Origin: an uncultured Pelagibacteraceae bacterium
GTDB taxonomy: Bacteria > Pseudomonadota > Alphaproteobacteria > Pelagibacterales > Pelagibacteraceae
Direction of reading: 5' to 3'
DNA length: 64,000 nt
NCBI GenBank assembly: GCA_902599495.1
Contig: CACKFY010000003.1
Span: 48,204 to 112,203, forward strand
Part shown: positions 18,695 to 26,494 of the stretch, one piece after another
Numbering within the stretch: position 1 is the stretch's first letter
How the letters are laid out: each line of letters starts with the position of its first letter
The notes under the pieces: model-generated
Databases searched by the model: none
Seen by the model: the letters and a program-made list of their open reading frames with translations, nothing else
What the model was told of the DNA's origin: nothing
Program-made: the position numbers and the translations under genes

Positions 18695-20134
18695 TCATGC
18701 TACAGCTTTCTCGTATTTTATTCTCATTTCTTTGATCATTTCATCAATTTCATTCATATACTCTAATTTTTCTGATGAAATATCTTTTTCTGCCCTAATA
18801 TTATCTATTAGCTGTTCTGCCATGGGAATTGTAGTAAAATTTTCCTCTTCTAAGCTCAATAATCTTTTAGCTGTTTCTATGTGTATTCTGTCAAAATCAT
18901 TTTTAGGTAACGACTCTGGTTGATTTTGATAAATTAATCTTTCTCCAAAATATTTAAATCTTTCATCCTTTAATGACTGTAATAATGAAAATCTCTGTGA
19001 CCAGTCAATTGTGTGAAATTTTTTCATAATTTCTTGATCTTTGTTTTCAGGAAAACCCCCACTATATAATTGATTGTGAGGATCTTTAGAAGTTTTGTCG
19101 TTTTTATTTTTTTTAGATAATTCTTTCTCTTCTGCTATTTCTAACAATGCTTTGCTACAATTTTCTAAAAATTTGGGGTTATCTTTTATAATTTTTGCCC
19201 GTTCTTTTAATTTTTGCATACCAATTTGGGCGTACATTGGTTCTTTTTGTGAAAAAGAAATATTTAATATAACTGGATGTTTGAGTGGTATCGCCCTTAG
19301 AAATTTTCCTGGCTTTTTCATTTTTTCTTTTAAATCATAATAACTTAATTTTATTAATTCTTTTGGATCTGTTTCAAGACAATAGACCATAGGCCAAAAA
19401 TATTTTTTATGATCAAATAGATAAGTGCAAGCAAAAGCTCGGGCTTTACCAAAGAAATAAAGTACGGTTGTAAATAGTTCATTTTCAGTGATCAATTTTT
19501 TAGCTTTATCTTTTGAAGTTGATAAAAAAGCTGAGTCATAAATAGGTTTAGCTGTAGATCTAAATTTATTCATCACTTTAGCACTTACCTCCACATCTTG
19601 AGTAGCTGTGTGAAATTTTGATTTATCAAGTTCAGGAAAGTTTTGCATACCTAAATCCTCTAATTTAAATACTGGATTAGCTGATTTAGAAAACGTGGTC
19701 TTAAGAGAGTCAGGGAAAAATAATTTTGCCGCCCTAGCCCAAGGAAGAAAATCTGCAGCTTCATTTCCTCCAGTTTTAAGAACATAAATAGGTAAAAGAG
19801 ATCTATAATTTTCTTTTTCAATTAGAGGATAATCGTAACCATGACCATTCCAAGTAGCCCAGATGCAAGGAGACCATTTCTGTATAATTTCATGCAAAGC
19901 AAGCATCATAGAGTAATGGCTCATATTAGACTCTTTAAATTTCTTTAATCCTTTATTAACCCAAAGAGAATAAGGGTCAGGACAATAGCCAGGGATATTA
20001 CCATTACAAAAAAATTCAAATCGATCAAGTTCCTGAAAATTATCGTTATATAAAATTCCAGAAATTGAGATTATTTTTCCTGTGCTTGTAGAGCTGCTTT
20101 GGGCTTCACAATCAATTACTGCTATATTGCTCAT
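18695..20134 (-). CDS. sbcB: Exodeoxyribonuclease I (ExoI/SbcB-like)
   Basis: IAVIDCEAQS DEDD exonuclease N-term, TWNGHGYDYPLI, HTATQDVEVSAKVM, NQLYSGGF motif. Confidence 0.8.
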   Translation of the reverse strand: MSNIAVIDCEAQSSSTSTGKIISISGILYNDNFQELDRFEFFCNGNIPGYCPDPYSLWVNKGLKKFKESNMSHYSMMLALHEIIQKWSPCIWATWNGHGYDYPLIEKENYRSLLPIYVLKTGGNEAADFLPWARAAKLFFPDSLKTTFSKSANPVFKLEDLGMQNFPELDKSKFHTATQDVEVSAKVMNKFRSTAKPIYDSAFLSTSKDKAKKLITENELFTTVLYFFGKARAFACTYLFDHKKYFWPMVYCLETDPKELIKLSYYDLKEKMKKPGKFLRAIPLKHPVILNISFSQKEPMYAQIGMQKLKERAKIIKDNPKFLENCSKALLEIAEEKELSKKNKNDKTSKDPHNQLYSGGFPENKDQEIMKKFHTIDWSQRFSLLQSLKDERFKYFGERLIYQNQPESLPKNDFDRIHIETAKRLLSLEEENFTTIPMAEQLIDNIRAEKDISSEKLEYMNEIDEMIKEMRIKYEKAVA

Positions 20135-21249
20135 TTTTTTTTAGTCTTATGATATAGTTTAATAAAATCTTGACGGCTTCCACCTTGTTTACCCAGCTTT
20201 CTGAACATTTCAGTTTTTGTTTTACTGTTCTCATCATTTGTTTCTTCTTCGTCTACATCAAATGGAACCTGTTTTTTAGGAGATAAACCTAACTTGTTCA
20301 TCTTCTGAATTTTGCTTAGAAAACTTCCTCTTCCATCTTTAATTTTTTCCATTACTTCTCCCATACTTTTAGAAGTTTTATTTATTGCTTCCTGGGCTTT
20401 TTGAGCTGAACCATAAATGTCTACGGCTTGAGAACTTACTTTGTTTGCTAATTCGATTATATCTTGAACATGTTTTGATTGTTTATCAGCTTTCCATGAG
20501 TATTCCGCTGTTTTTAGCATGTAATATAATATGGATGGTGTACATAGAGTTATTTTTTTCTTTAAAGCATAATCCATTAGTTTGCTTCCACCTTCTCGAG
20601 GCAGATCAGAGATTGCACTTTGATCTGGACAGAACATTATTACAGTGTCTATGGTGTTTAAGTCTTGAATACCTTGATAATCTTTCTTAGCCAAAGTATC
20701 GATGTGATTTTTTAACGATTGTTTATGTCGATCTAATGCATTTTCTTTCGTAAATTCATCTTCTGCATTCACATATTCATCCCAAGCTGTAAGAGAAACT
20801 TTTGAGTCAATGATTGCGTGTCTGCCATCTGGAAAATTTATGATAACATCTGGTATTTGTGTGCCTTCGTCTGTTTTAAAACCTTTGTGAAAATTAAATT
20901 CTTCGCCCTCAGTAAATTTAAGATTTTCAATTAATATGTGATTAAGTAAAAGTTCTCCCCAAGCTCCTTGTTTTTTGCTACCACCTGAAATAAGGGTGTT
21001 TTTTAGCTCTTGAGCAACTTTTACCAACTCACCTTCAGATTTCATGACTGAGTCGAATTTCTCTTTTACTACACCTCTATCTGTAACATTATCCTCGTGA
21101 TATTTATCTAATTTATCATTTAAACTTCTAATATCATTCTCAAAAGAACTAATATCTGTTTTTTTAGTAAAAAAGGATTTTAATAAAAAACCTAAAATCA
21201 AACCAAGAATTAAACCTAATAAAATTTCTATGCTAAATAAATTTATCAA
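20131..21249 (-). CDS. rmuC: DNA recombination protein RmuC
   Basis: N-terminal TM, coiled coil, KKQGAWGELLLNHIL, PDVIINFPDGRHAIIDSKVSLTAWDEYVNA. Confidence 0.9.
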   Translation of the reverse strand: MINLFSIEILLGLILGLILGFLLKSFFTKKTDISSFENDIRSLNDKLDKYHEDNVTDRGVVKEKFDSVMKSEGELVKVAQELKNTLISGGSKKQGAWGELLLNHILIENLKFTEGEEFNFHKGFKTDEGTQIPDVIINFPDGRHAIIDSKVSLTAWDEYVNAEDEFTKENALDRHKQSLKNHIDTLAKKDYQGIQDLNTIDTVIMFCPDQSAISDLPREGGSKLMDYALKKKITLCTPSILYYMLKTAEYSWKADKQSKHVQDIIELANKVSSQAVDIYGSAQKAQEAINKTSKSMGEVMEKIKDGRGSFLSKIQKMNKLGLSPKKQVPFDVDEEETNDENSKTKTEMFRKLGKQGGSRQDFIKLYHKTKKK

Positions 21250-21638
21250 TGTAATTTCTCCGGATTAGTTGGATGAACGTTAAGCTCTGGGTGATGTTCT
21301 TCTATAAAAGACTTATAATTATCTTTGTTTTCTTTAGTAGTTTGTTCATCGATTGATTTAAAATAAGCTATATTGGTAGACCACATAACTTCTTGCTTAA
21401 TATAATAAAGGATATTATACCAGGCGTCCTCTCTAGAAATACGAGCTTCATTAACAAATTTTCTTAGATCTTTTACTATTTCTTTTGAATGAGCATTAAT
21501 TCGGTCAATCTCTGCTTTTCTTAAACACTCTGGACTAGAATTATTTAATACTTTGAATTTTTTCTTAAAGGGAATTACTTTATTATCCTTTATTTTCCTC
21601 AACTTTTTAGACTTTTTCTTACTTTTTACGTCAGACAT
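21246..21638 (-). CDS. Hypothetical protein in rmuC-sbcB operon
   Basis: 4-nt overlap with rmuC; RBS-like AGGAGA upstream. Confidence 0.6.
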   Translation of the reverse strand: MSDVKSKKKSKKLRKIKDNKVIPFKKKFKVLNNSSPECLRKAEIDRINAHSKEIVKDLRKFVNEARISREDAWYNILYYIKQEVMWSTNIAYFKSIDEQTTKENKDNYKSFIEEHHPELNVHPTNPEKLH

Positions 21639-21658
21639 ATTTCTCCTTTTTTGTTCTG

Positions 21659-21726
21659 ACGCCTATAAGAGTAATGTGAGAATTTAATTTCAACAAAACA
21701 CTTTCTAATACAATTTATATAGGCGT
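21659..21726. repeat. 9-bp perfect inverted repeat (ACGCCTATA ... TATAGGCGT), about 50-bp spacer
   Basis: ACGCCTATA at 21659-21667 and TATAGGCGT at 21718-21726 in an intergenic region. Confidence 0.5.
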
Positions 21727-21798
21727 TCGTTACAAAATTCTTATACAAAGGATTTTTAATTATGTCAATAATTTTATTTAAAAATTTTAGTCGTTCCA

Positions 21799-22032
21799 TT
21801 ATTTACAATTACAATTAAGATTTTCTTTCCCATAATAAACTATACCTGTGCCATCACAACTAATGCAGAATATTTCCTCGTAATCCACTAAATTAATTCC
21901 CATACCTTTGCAGTCATAACATTCACCAACTATTTCGTTACAATATAGTTTTCCTTCTTCTATTATTCTTTTTTTTATAAAATAATCAGAAAAAAGTATT
22001 ACATTATTTTTTTTTATCATCTTTCGAAACAC
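21799..22032 (-). CDS. Small protein with two CxxCxG zinc-finger-like motifs (GTG start, or ATG at 22020)
   Basis: CYDCKGMG ... CISCDGTG ... CNCK, DnaJ-like zinc knuckles. Confidence 0.5.
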   Translation of the reverse strand: MFRKMIKKNNVILFSDYFIKKRIIEEGKLYCNEIVGECYDCKGMGINLVDYEEIFCISCDGTGIVYYGKENLNCNCK

Positions 22033-22048
22033 TCTCTCAGCCTATTTA

Positions 22049-22075
22049 ACGGAGAAGGGATCTATCCTTCCCCGC
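22049..22075 (-). other. 10-bp RNA hairpin downstream of tRNA-like element
   Basis: Minus strand GCGGGGAAGG-atagatc-CCTTCTCCGT; two G:U pairs only on the minus-strand transcript. Confidence 0.5.
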
Positions 22076-22091
22076 AAGATATAGTCATCTT

Positions 22092-22176
22092 TGGTACCCA
22101 AAATCAGACTTGCACTGATACTCACCGTAGTGAAACAAGACTAGCTTGTCGCGTCTAACTTTTTCGCCATTTGGGC
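22092..22176 (-). tRNA. tRNA-Leu(UAG)-like element, degenerate/atypical, ends in CCA
   Basis: GCCCAAA TG GCG AAAAAGTTAGA CGC GACAA GCTAGTC TTGTT + variable arm + ATCAG TGCAAGT CTGAT TTTGGGT ACCA. Stems intact; non-canonical 19, 33, 37 and 55. Confidence 0.6.
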
Positions 22177-22190
22177 ATATATTTTTAAAG

Positions 22191-22289
22191 TTAAAAACCA
22201 AACAATAATTTAACTATAAAAAACAATCCAAAACCTAATATTACGAACAAAATAAAACTGCTCAAAAATTGCCATATAAAACTAAACAT
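22191..22289 (-). CDS. Single-TM small protein (32 aa, absent from ORF track)
   Basis: Own translation: MFSFIWQFLSSFILFVILGFGLFFIVKLLFGF*. Confidence 0.35.
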   Translation of the reverse strand: MFSFIWQFLSSFILFVILGFGLFFIVKLLFGF

Positions 22290-22296
22290 TTTTCAT

Positions 22297-22578
22297 TTAT
22301 TGTTCGTATTTACTTAATTCTTTTTCTAAAACTTCTATTTCATTTAGAACTTTTCTGCAGTTAAAAGTACACAGTAAGTATCTAAAATATTTAATAAAAT
22401 CAGTAGGTAAATTTAATAATCGAACAAAGATATAAAGAATTGGTTGATCTTTATAAAACTCTCTTTGTATTTTATTGTAAAAATTTAAGCTTCGCAAATA
22501 TGCATTTGTATCTTTTAAATAATCTTTTGCGTATTCAAGTCTGTCTCTTAAAATATAATAGAAGTTATCTTTACGCAT
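22297..22578 (-). CDS. Hypothetical protein (93 aa)
   Basis: ORF 12 bp downstream of the Vsr-like gene, same strand. Confidence 0.5.
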   Translation of the reverse strand: MRKDNFYYILRDRLEYAKDYLKDTNAYLRSLNFYNKIQREFYKDQPILYIFVRLLNLPTDFIKYFRYLLCTFNCRKVLNEIEVLEKELSKYEQ

Positions 22579-22590
22579 ATTATTTTTTAA

Positions 22591-22953
22591 TTAAACAGCT
22601 CCATTTATTAAAAGCTCTAAATTTTTAAAAGTTCTAGCTTTAGCTTTTTCATCATTAAGTACACATTCCCAAATATTAATTATTTTATATCCTAAAGCTT
22701 TAAGCTTTTTTGTGTTTTCGTAATCTCTTGCTTTATTTTTTTCAAATACACTTAACCAATAATTAGTATTTTTTTCAGGAATTCTTGAGTGAACACATCC
22801 ATGATTATGCCAAAAACATCCATGAATATTAATTATTAAATTTTTTTCTTTAGTGTAGAAGTCTGGTTTAAAGTGAAAATTTTTTGGTTGGAATTCATAT
22901 TTAGTTTGTAAATCTTCAAGAAACTTTTCTATAATTTTTTCTGGCTGTGTCAT
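22591..22953 (-). CDS. Vsr-family (very short patch repair-like) endonuclease
   Basis: FKPDFYTKEKNLIINIHGCFWHNHGCVHSRIPEKNTNYWLSVFEKNKARDYENTKKLKALGYKIINIWEC: characteristic Vsr motif set. Confidence 0.88.
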   Translation of the reverse strand: MTQPEKIIEKFLEDLQTKYEFQPKNFHFKPDFYTKEKNLIINIHGCFWHNHGCVHSRIPEKNTNYWLSVFEKNKARDYENTKKLKALGYKIINIWECVLNDEKAKARTFKNLELLINGAV

Positions 22954-22959
22954 ATTTTT

Positions 22960-23652
22960 CTAAATTTTTTTACGTGCAATCCCGGATCTTTCTTTTTTTA
23001 TATAATCAATTTCTTTTTTAAATTTGGTTTCAAAAAATTCTTGATTTTTTTTAAGATTTTTTAATTGCTTTTTATCTATAGTTAAACTTTCATCTATATT
23101 TAAATATTTTGTATCTTTTTTAAAATCTTTTTCTAAAATTGAAATCCAAGTTTTTATTTGTTCTAATTTTTCTGTTAGGACAGGTCCATTCACTCGTGAA
23201 GTTATTCCCCAAAAGTAACAAATTTGATCAAAAGTAGTATTTTCAACATTTTGAAATTTAAGGATTTTTTTCGCGATCTCATCTTCTAAAAATTTTTTTA
23301 CTTTTTCATATATGTTTCTGGAAAGATTGGCTCTCATTTCTTTTTTTTCAGATCTTTTACTTTTGAGCTCTTCTAAAATATAATTCTCAGCTGTGTCAGT
23401 TATTTTATATTGTTTTTCACCGACTTTTCTTATCCAGCCATTCTTATACATAGGACCATTTTTGTTCATTAAAAAAGTATAAATTTGATTTGAGTTTGGA
23501 AATTGCTGATAACCTCTAAGACTGAAATCATCTTGATAAAGTTCCCAACTTTTGACTGTAAGATCCTCAGCAGAAAAAATTTTTTTAGATTTCGACAGCT
23601 CACTAGCAGATATTAAAATTTTTTCAGCTTGGGATAATTTATTAGATTTCAT
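22960..23652 (-). CDS. Hypothetical protein with N-terminal winged-helix-like region, defence cassette
   Basis: DLTVKSWELYQDDFSLRGYQQFPNSNQIYTFLMNKNGPMYKNGWIRKVGEKQYKITDTAENYI; 1-nt overlap with upstream ATPase gene. Confidence 0.6.
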   Translation of the reverse strand: MKSNKLSQAEKILISASELSKSKKIFSAEDLTVKSWELYQDDFSLRGYQQFPNSNQIYTFLMNKNGPMYKNGWIRKVGEKQYKITDTAENYILEELKSKRSEKKEMRANLSRNIYEKVKKFLEDEIAKKILKFQNVENTTFDQICYFWGITSRVNGPVLTEKLEQIKTWISILEKDFKKDTKYLNIDESLTIDKKQLKNLKKNQEFFETKFKKEIDYIKKERSGIARKKI

Positions 23653-26024
23653 TATTCTACTTTAAATATCCCTGCGCTTAAAAGTCTTTCTAAATGTGGT
23701 TCAATAAGTTTATGGAATTTTGTGGTCTCTAAATCAATTAACTTTTGTCTTTCATCCATAGACTCGACTTCGGTATCTTTTTTATTCATTAAATTAATTC
23801 TTGCCATAATTTCAAACCATTGCATTACTACATAAATTCTAAATTGTTTAGATCTTGCTCCTGCTAAGTCACCAAAAGACTTGCTTTTACTTTCCCAAAG
23901 AAAATGAGCAAAAGGAGATTGTAAATTAATCCACCAAATATTTTTTTCTACATCCATTACTCTTTGCCAAACTGGAGGCGTGTCTCTTGAAAATCTTACA
24001 ACTTCCTCTTTTTCAGGTTCTAAGGGATCAAAACTAATTCCGCTATATTTGATTGTTGGAAAACCTCCTTCTTTAGGTTTTTTTTCTTTCTTCTCATTAT
24101 ACTCTATAATTACTTTTGCATCATTACTCTCACAATCTTGTGACATTGCTCTTATTTGTGTTTCACCTACACTTCTACCCCTTACTAAACCTGTAGATGC
24201 TGGAGAAGCTACTCTATCATCATTAGCAATGTAGGTTAAGTAAGCTGAAGAAATTTCAGAATTATTGTTATCAATAATTTTTGGATTAAGTCTGATACTT
24301 GTTCTTTCTTTAAATGAAAAAATTTTATCGTCGAAATTTATTTTAGAAATTTTAGTAACGTTGAGATTTACCCAGTTTGATTTTATCTTTTTATTTTTGG
24401 TTAAAACTCTTATAGCTGTTGATCCAGATTTTTTAGTCTGAAGCAAGTTTAACTTTCTTTCATGAGGAGCTACTATACTTTCATCTCTAATTTGAAAATC
24501 TAAACTTTCATTTGTAACTTCTTCACCATTCTCGTCAAAAGACTTAATATTAGGTCTAAAAACAACTCCAATACCGGCATATTTATGAGTAAACTTTAAT
24601 TCTATATGTGTAATTTTACCCTTTTTCTTAGGAGGGACCGGGGGATCAACATCGTCATCTTCATTACCGTCCTTTTCATTAGGTTTTCCTGAACCTTTAT
24701 CAGACCCAAAAGGATTGTCTAAAAATTTATTATCTTTAATAATGTCTTGCAGAGCTTCGCTGAATTGTAAGATTTTTTCTTGAGACTGTTTGTCAACCTT
24801 GTCACTCTCACTTTCTGCAAATTCTTTTGCAATTTCATCAATTATTTCTGACATCCAATGTTCCAAAGCTCTTATAAATGGATCTCTATTAAAGTCTTTT
24901 CTCGTATTTGAGGATCTTGCCTCTAGTCCGTCGTGAAAAACATCGCCATATAAATATTTAGGAAAGCCACTTGGGAAATTTGTTAGGTTTTTTACCCTAA
25001 ATAATCCATGAGTAACTTTTAATCCTGTTGAGTGTCTTCCTCTAATTACATGTCTTTGTCTAAGAATAGGAGATTTTAAAAAGTCTGTATCTGAAGTTTT
25101 TAAAATTAAATATTTTTCTGTAGAATCTTTAAATGAAATAGTTTCTCCTGTAAGTGGATCAACAAGTTCATCTGGAATATCTATTTTTTTAGATTTGAAA
25201 AATTCATGTGGTAATATCTTTTCTTGTCTGTGGATGTAATCTTTATTAGTATTTTCTAGAATTTTTTTGCCGTCTTTTATTTGATACAAATTTATATTTT
25301 CAAGAGTTTCATAAGCTTCTGGATCCTTCAGAAATTCTTTAATAATATTACTAGGCACAAAATTTTTTGGGTTTTTACCAATAAAAAAAGTGAAATTTTC
25401 TATTTGTGAGAATTCACGCCTTAAAGTGAGTAATTTTGCGTAAGAGTACCCAAATTCTTTAAGTAATTTACTAAGTTTTGTTGCAGGATTAGTAACATGT
25501 TGTTCATCAAATACCTTTAAACCTAATTTTTTTGCTTTACCATAATTAGTTTCATACGTAAGCTGATTATATTTGTTGTTCAAGCACGTATGCCATGTTG
25601 CTTCTTCAAAGTGAAAAGCTCCATAAACTTTTCCACCATTACCGTGTCCTCCTCTAGCATCCTCTTTTTTTGTATGACTGTACAAAGCTGCATCTGATTT
25701 ATTGAGTACCTCAAATTTTTCTACTCTCGATCTGTCAAAACCTATAAAATCTAAAAAACCGATTAATGGAACATCTTTAGCACTTTTTCGTTGTGAAAAT
25801 AATAGAATACAATCTCTACCTGTATGCTTAGGTGCAACTTTGTTTCCTATCATTGCATTTTCAGAATTTTTAGCTAATTCTCTTAAACCTTCAGCGTGCG
25901 AACTTAGAGTTCTTGATAACGATTTGAATGTACTATCGTAATCAATTCTGTTTGAAATTCTAAAATTTGCTTTAGAATTATTTTCTTTTTGATTAGTATC
26001 TTCCATAAAATTTACAATTTCCAT
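23652..26024 (-). CDS. GHKL-family ATPase (MORC/MutL/Hsp90-like) with Ig-like (Big_2-like) mid-region
   Basis: N-box LRELAKNSENAM, IGFLDFIGFD, GGHGNGGKVYGAFHF; C-terminal half has DDRVASPASTGLVRGRSVGETQIRAMS. Confidence 0.75.
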   Translation of the reverse strand: MEIVNFMEDTNQKENNSKANFRISNRIDYDSTFKSLSRTLSSHAEGLRELAKNSENAMIGNKVAPKHTGRDCILLFSQRKSAKDVPLIGFLDFIGFDRSRVEKFEVLNKSDAALYSHTKKEDARGGHGNGGKVYGAFHFEEATWHTCLNNKYNQLTYETNYGKAKKLGLKVFDEQHVTNPATKLSKLLKEFGYSYAKLLTLRREFSQIENFTFFIGKNPKNFVPSNIIKEFLKDPEAYETLENINLYQIKDGKKILENTNKDYIHRQEKILPHEFFKSKKIDIPDELVDPLTGETISFKDSTEKYLILKTSDTDFLKSPILRQRHVIRGRHSTGLKVTHGLFRVKNLTNFPSGFPKYLYGDVFHDGLEARSSNTRKDFNRDPFIRALEHWMSEIIDEIAKEFAESESDKVDKQSQEKILQFSEALQDIIKDNKFLDNPFGSDKGSGKPNEKDGNEDDDVDPPVPPKKKGKITHIELKFTHKYAGIGVVFRPNIKSFDENGEEVTNESLDFQIRDESIVAPHERKLNLLQTKKSGSTAIRVLTKNKKIKSNWVNLNVTKISKINFDDKIFSFKERTSIRLNPKIIDNNNSEISSAYLTYIANDDRVASPASTGLVRGRSVGETQIRAMSQDCESNDAKVIIEYNEKKEKKPKEGGFPTIKYSGISFDPLEPEKEEVVRFSRDTPPVWQRVMDVEKNIWWINLQSPFAHFLWESKSKSFGDLAGARSKQFRIYVVMQWFEIMARINLMNKKDTEVESMDERQKLIDLETTKFHKLIEPHLERLLSAGIFKVE

Positions 26025-26251
26025 TTTTTATTTCTTTTGTTTTCTTGTGCTTTTAATTTGGACTTTATTAATGAGAGTTCATCTCCAATGTCTTTTAAAA
26101 TTTTTTCGAATTCGTCGCCATCGTAGCTATAGTTATTTTTATTTGTCATATTCCCAACCAATCTGAGATGTTTGAGAACATTGTTGACCCTGATAGGAGC
26201 CAAATCTGTAAATCTTTTTCTTTTATTAACATTCTTCTTTTTTTCTTCCAT
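26012..26251 (-). CDS. Small basic protein upstream of and overlapping the GHKL ATPase gene
   Basis: 79 aa, 13-nt overlap with the ATPase ORF. Confidence 0.5.
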   Translation of the reverse strand: MEEKKKNVNKRKRFTDLAPIRVNNVLKHLRLVGNMTNKNNYSYDGDEFEKILKDIGDELSLIKSKLKAQENKRNKKWKL

Positions 26252-26353
26252 TTCTTCCTTTCTTAGGCTAACTAATATTAGAAAGGAGTTAAATATCAGC
26301 TAGCCTTAATTTGCTTTAAAGCCATGGACAATATAAACCTATGAAACAAAGCA

Positions 26354-26387
26354 AAATCGGCGCAGAAAGACAAAAAACCACCGATTT
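26354..26387. repeat. Inverted repeat AAATCGG ... CCGATTT in divergent regulatory region
   Basis: 7-bp perfect arms, 20-bp spacer. Confidence 0.4.
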
Positions 26388-26433
26388 ATTAAGTATTTTA
26401 CAATTGCAACTTGTATAATACTTATAATCCATA

Positions 26434-26462
26434 TTGTACATATAAGCACTATATAGTAATAT
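26434..26462 (+). promoter_or_regulatory. Candidate sigma70-type promoter of methyltransferase with embedded palindrome
   Basis: TTGTAC-N17-TAATAT; perfect palindrome ACTATATAGT at 26448-26457 straddles spacer and -10. Confidence 0.45.
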
Positions 26463-26494
26463 ATATATAATTGTCAATAGATTAATTAAAAGAA

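Noticed and set aside
20385-20690. 101-aa plus-strand ORF inside rmuC
   Set aside because: Antisense to the conserved RmuC core; no SD or recognisable domain.
22092-22176. tRNA-like element as tmRNA or RNase P RNA fragment
   Set aside because: It has a full cloverleaf with D arm, anticodon arm and CCA end and lacks tmRNA tag-coding or RNase P consensus strings; tRNA-Leu-like fits best.
26341-26418. 25-codon ORF MKQSKIGAERQKTTDLLSILQLQLV
   Set aside because: No SD, overlaps the AAATCGG/CCGATTT inverted repeat; mentioned only as part of the regulatory-region finding.
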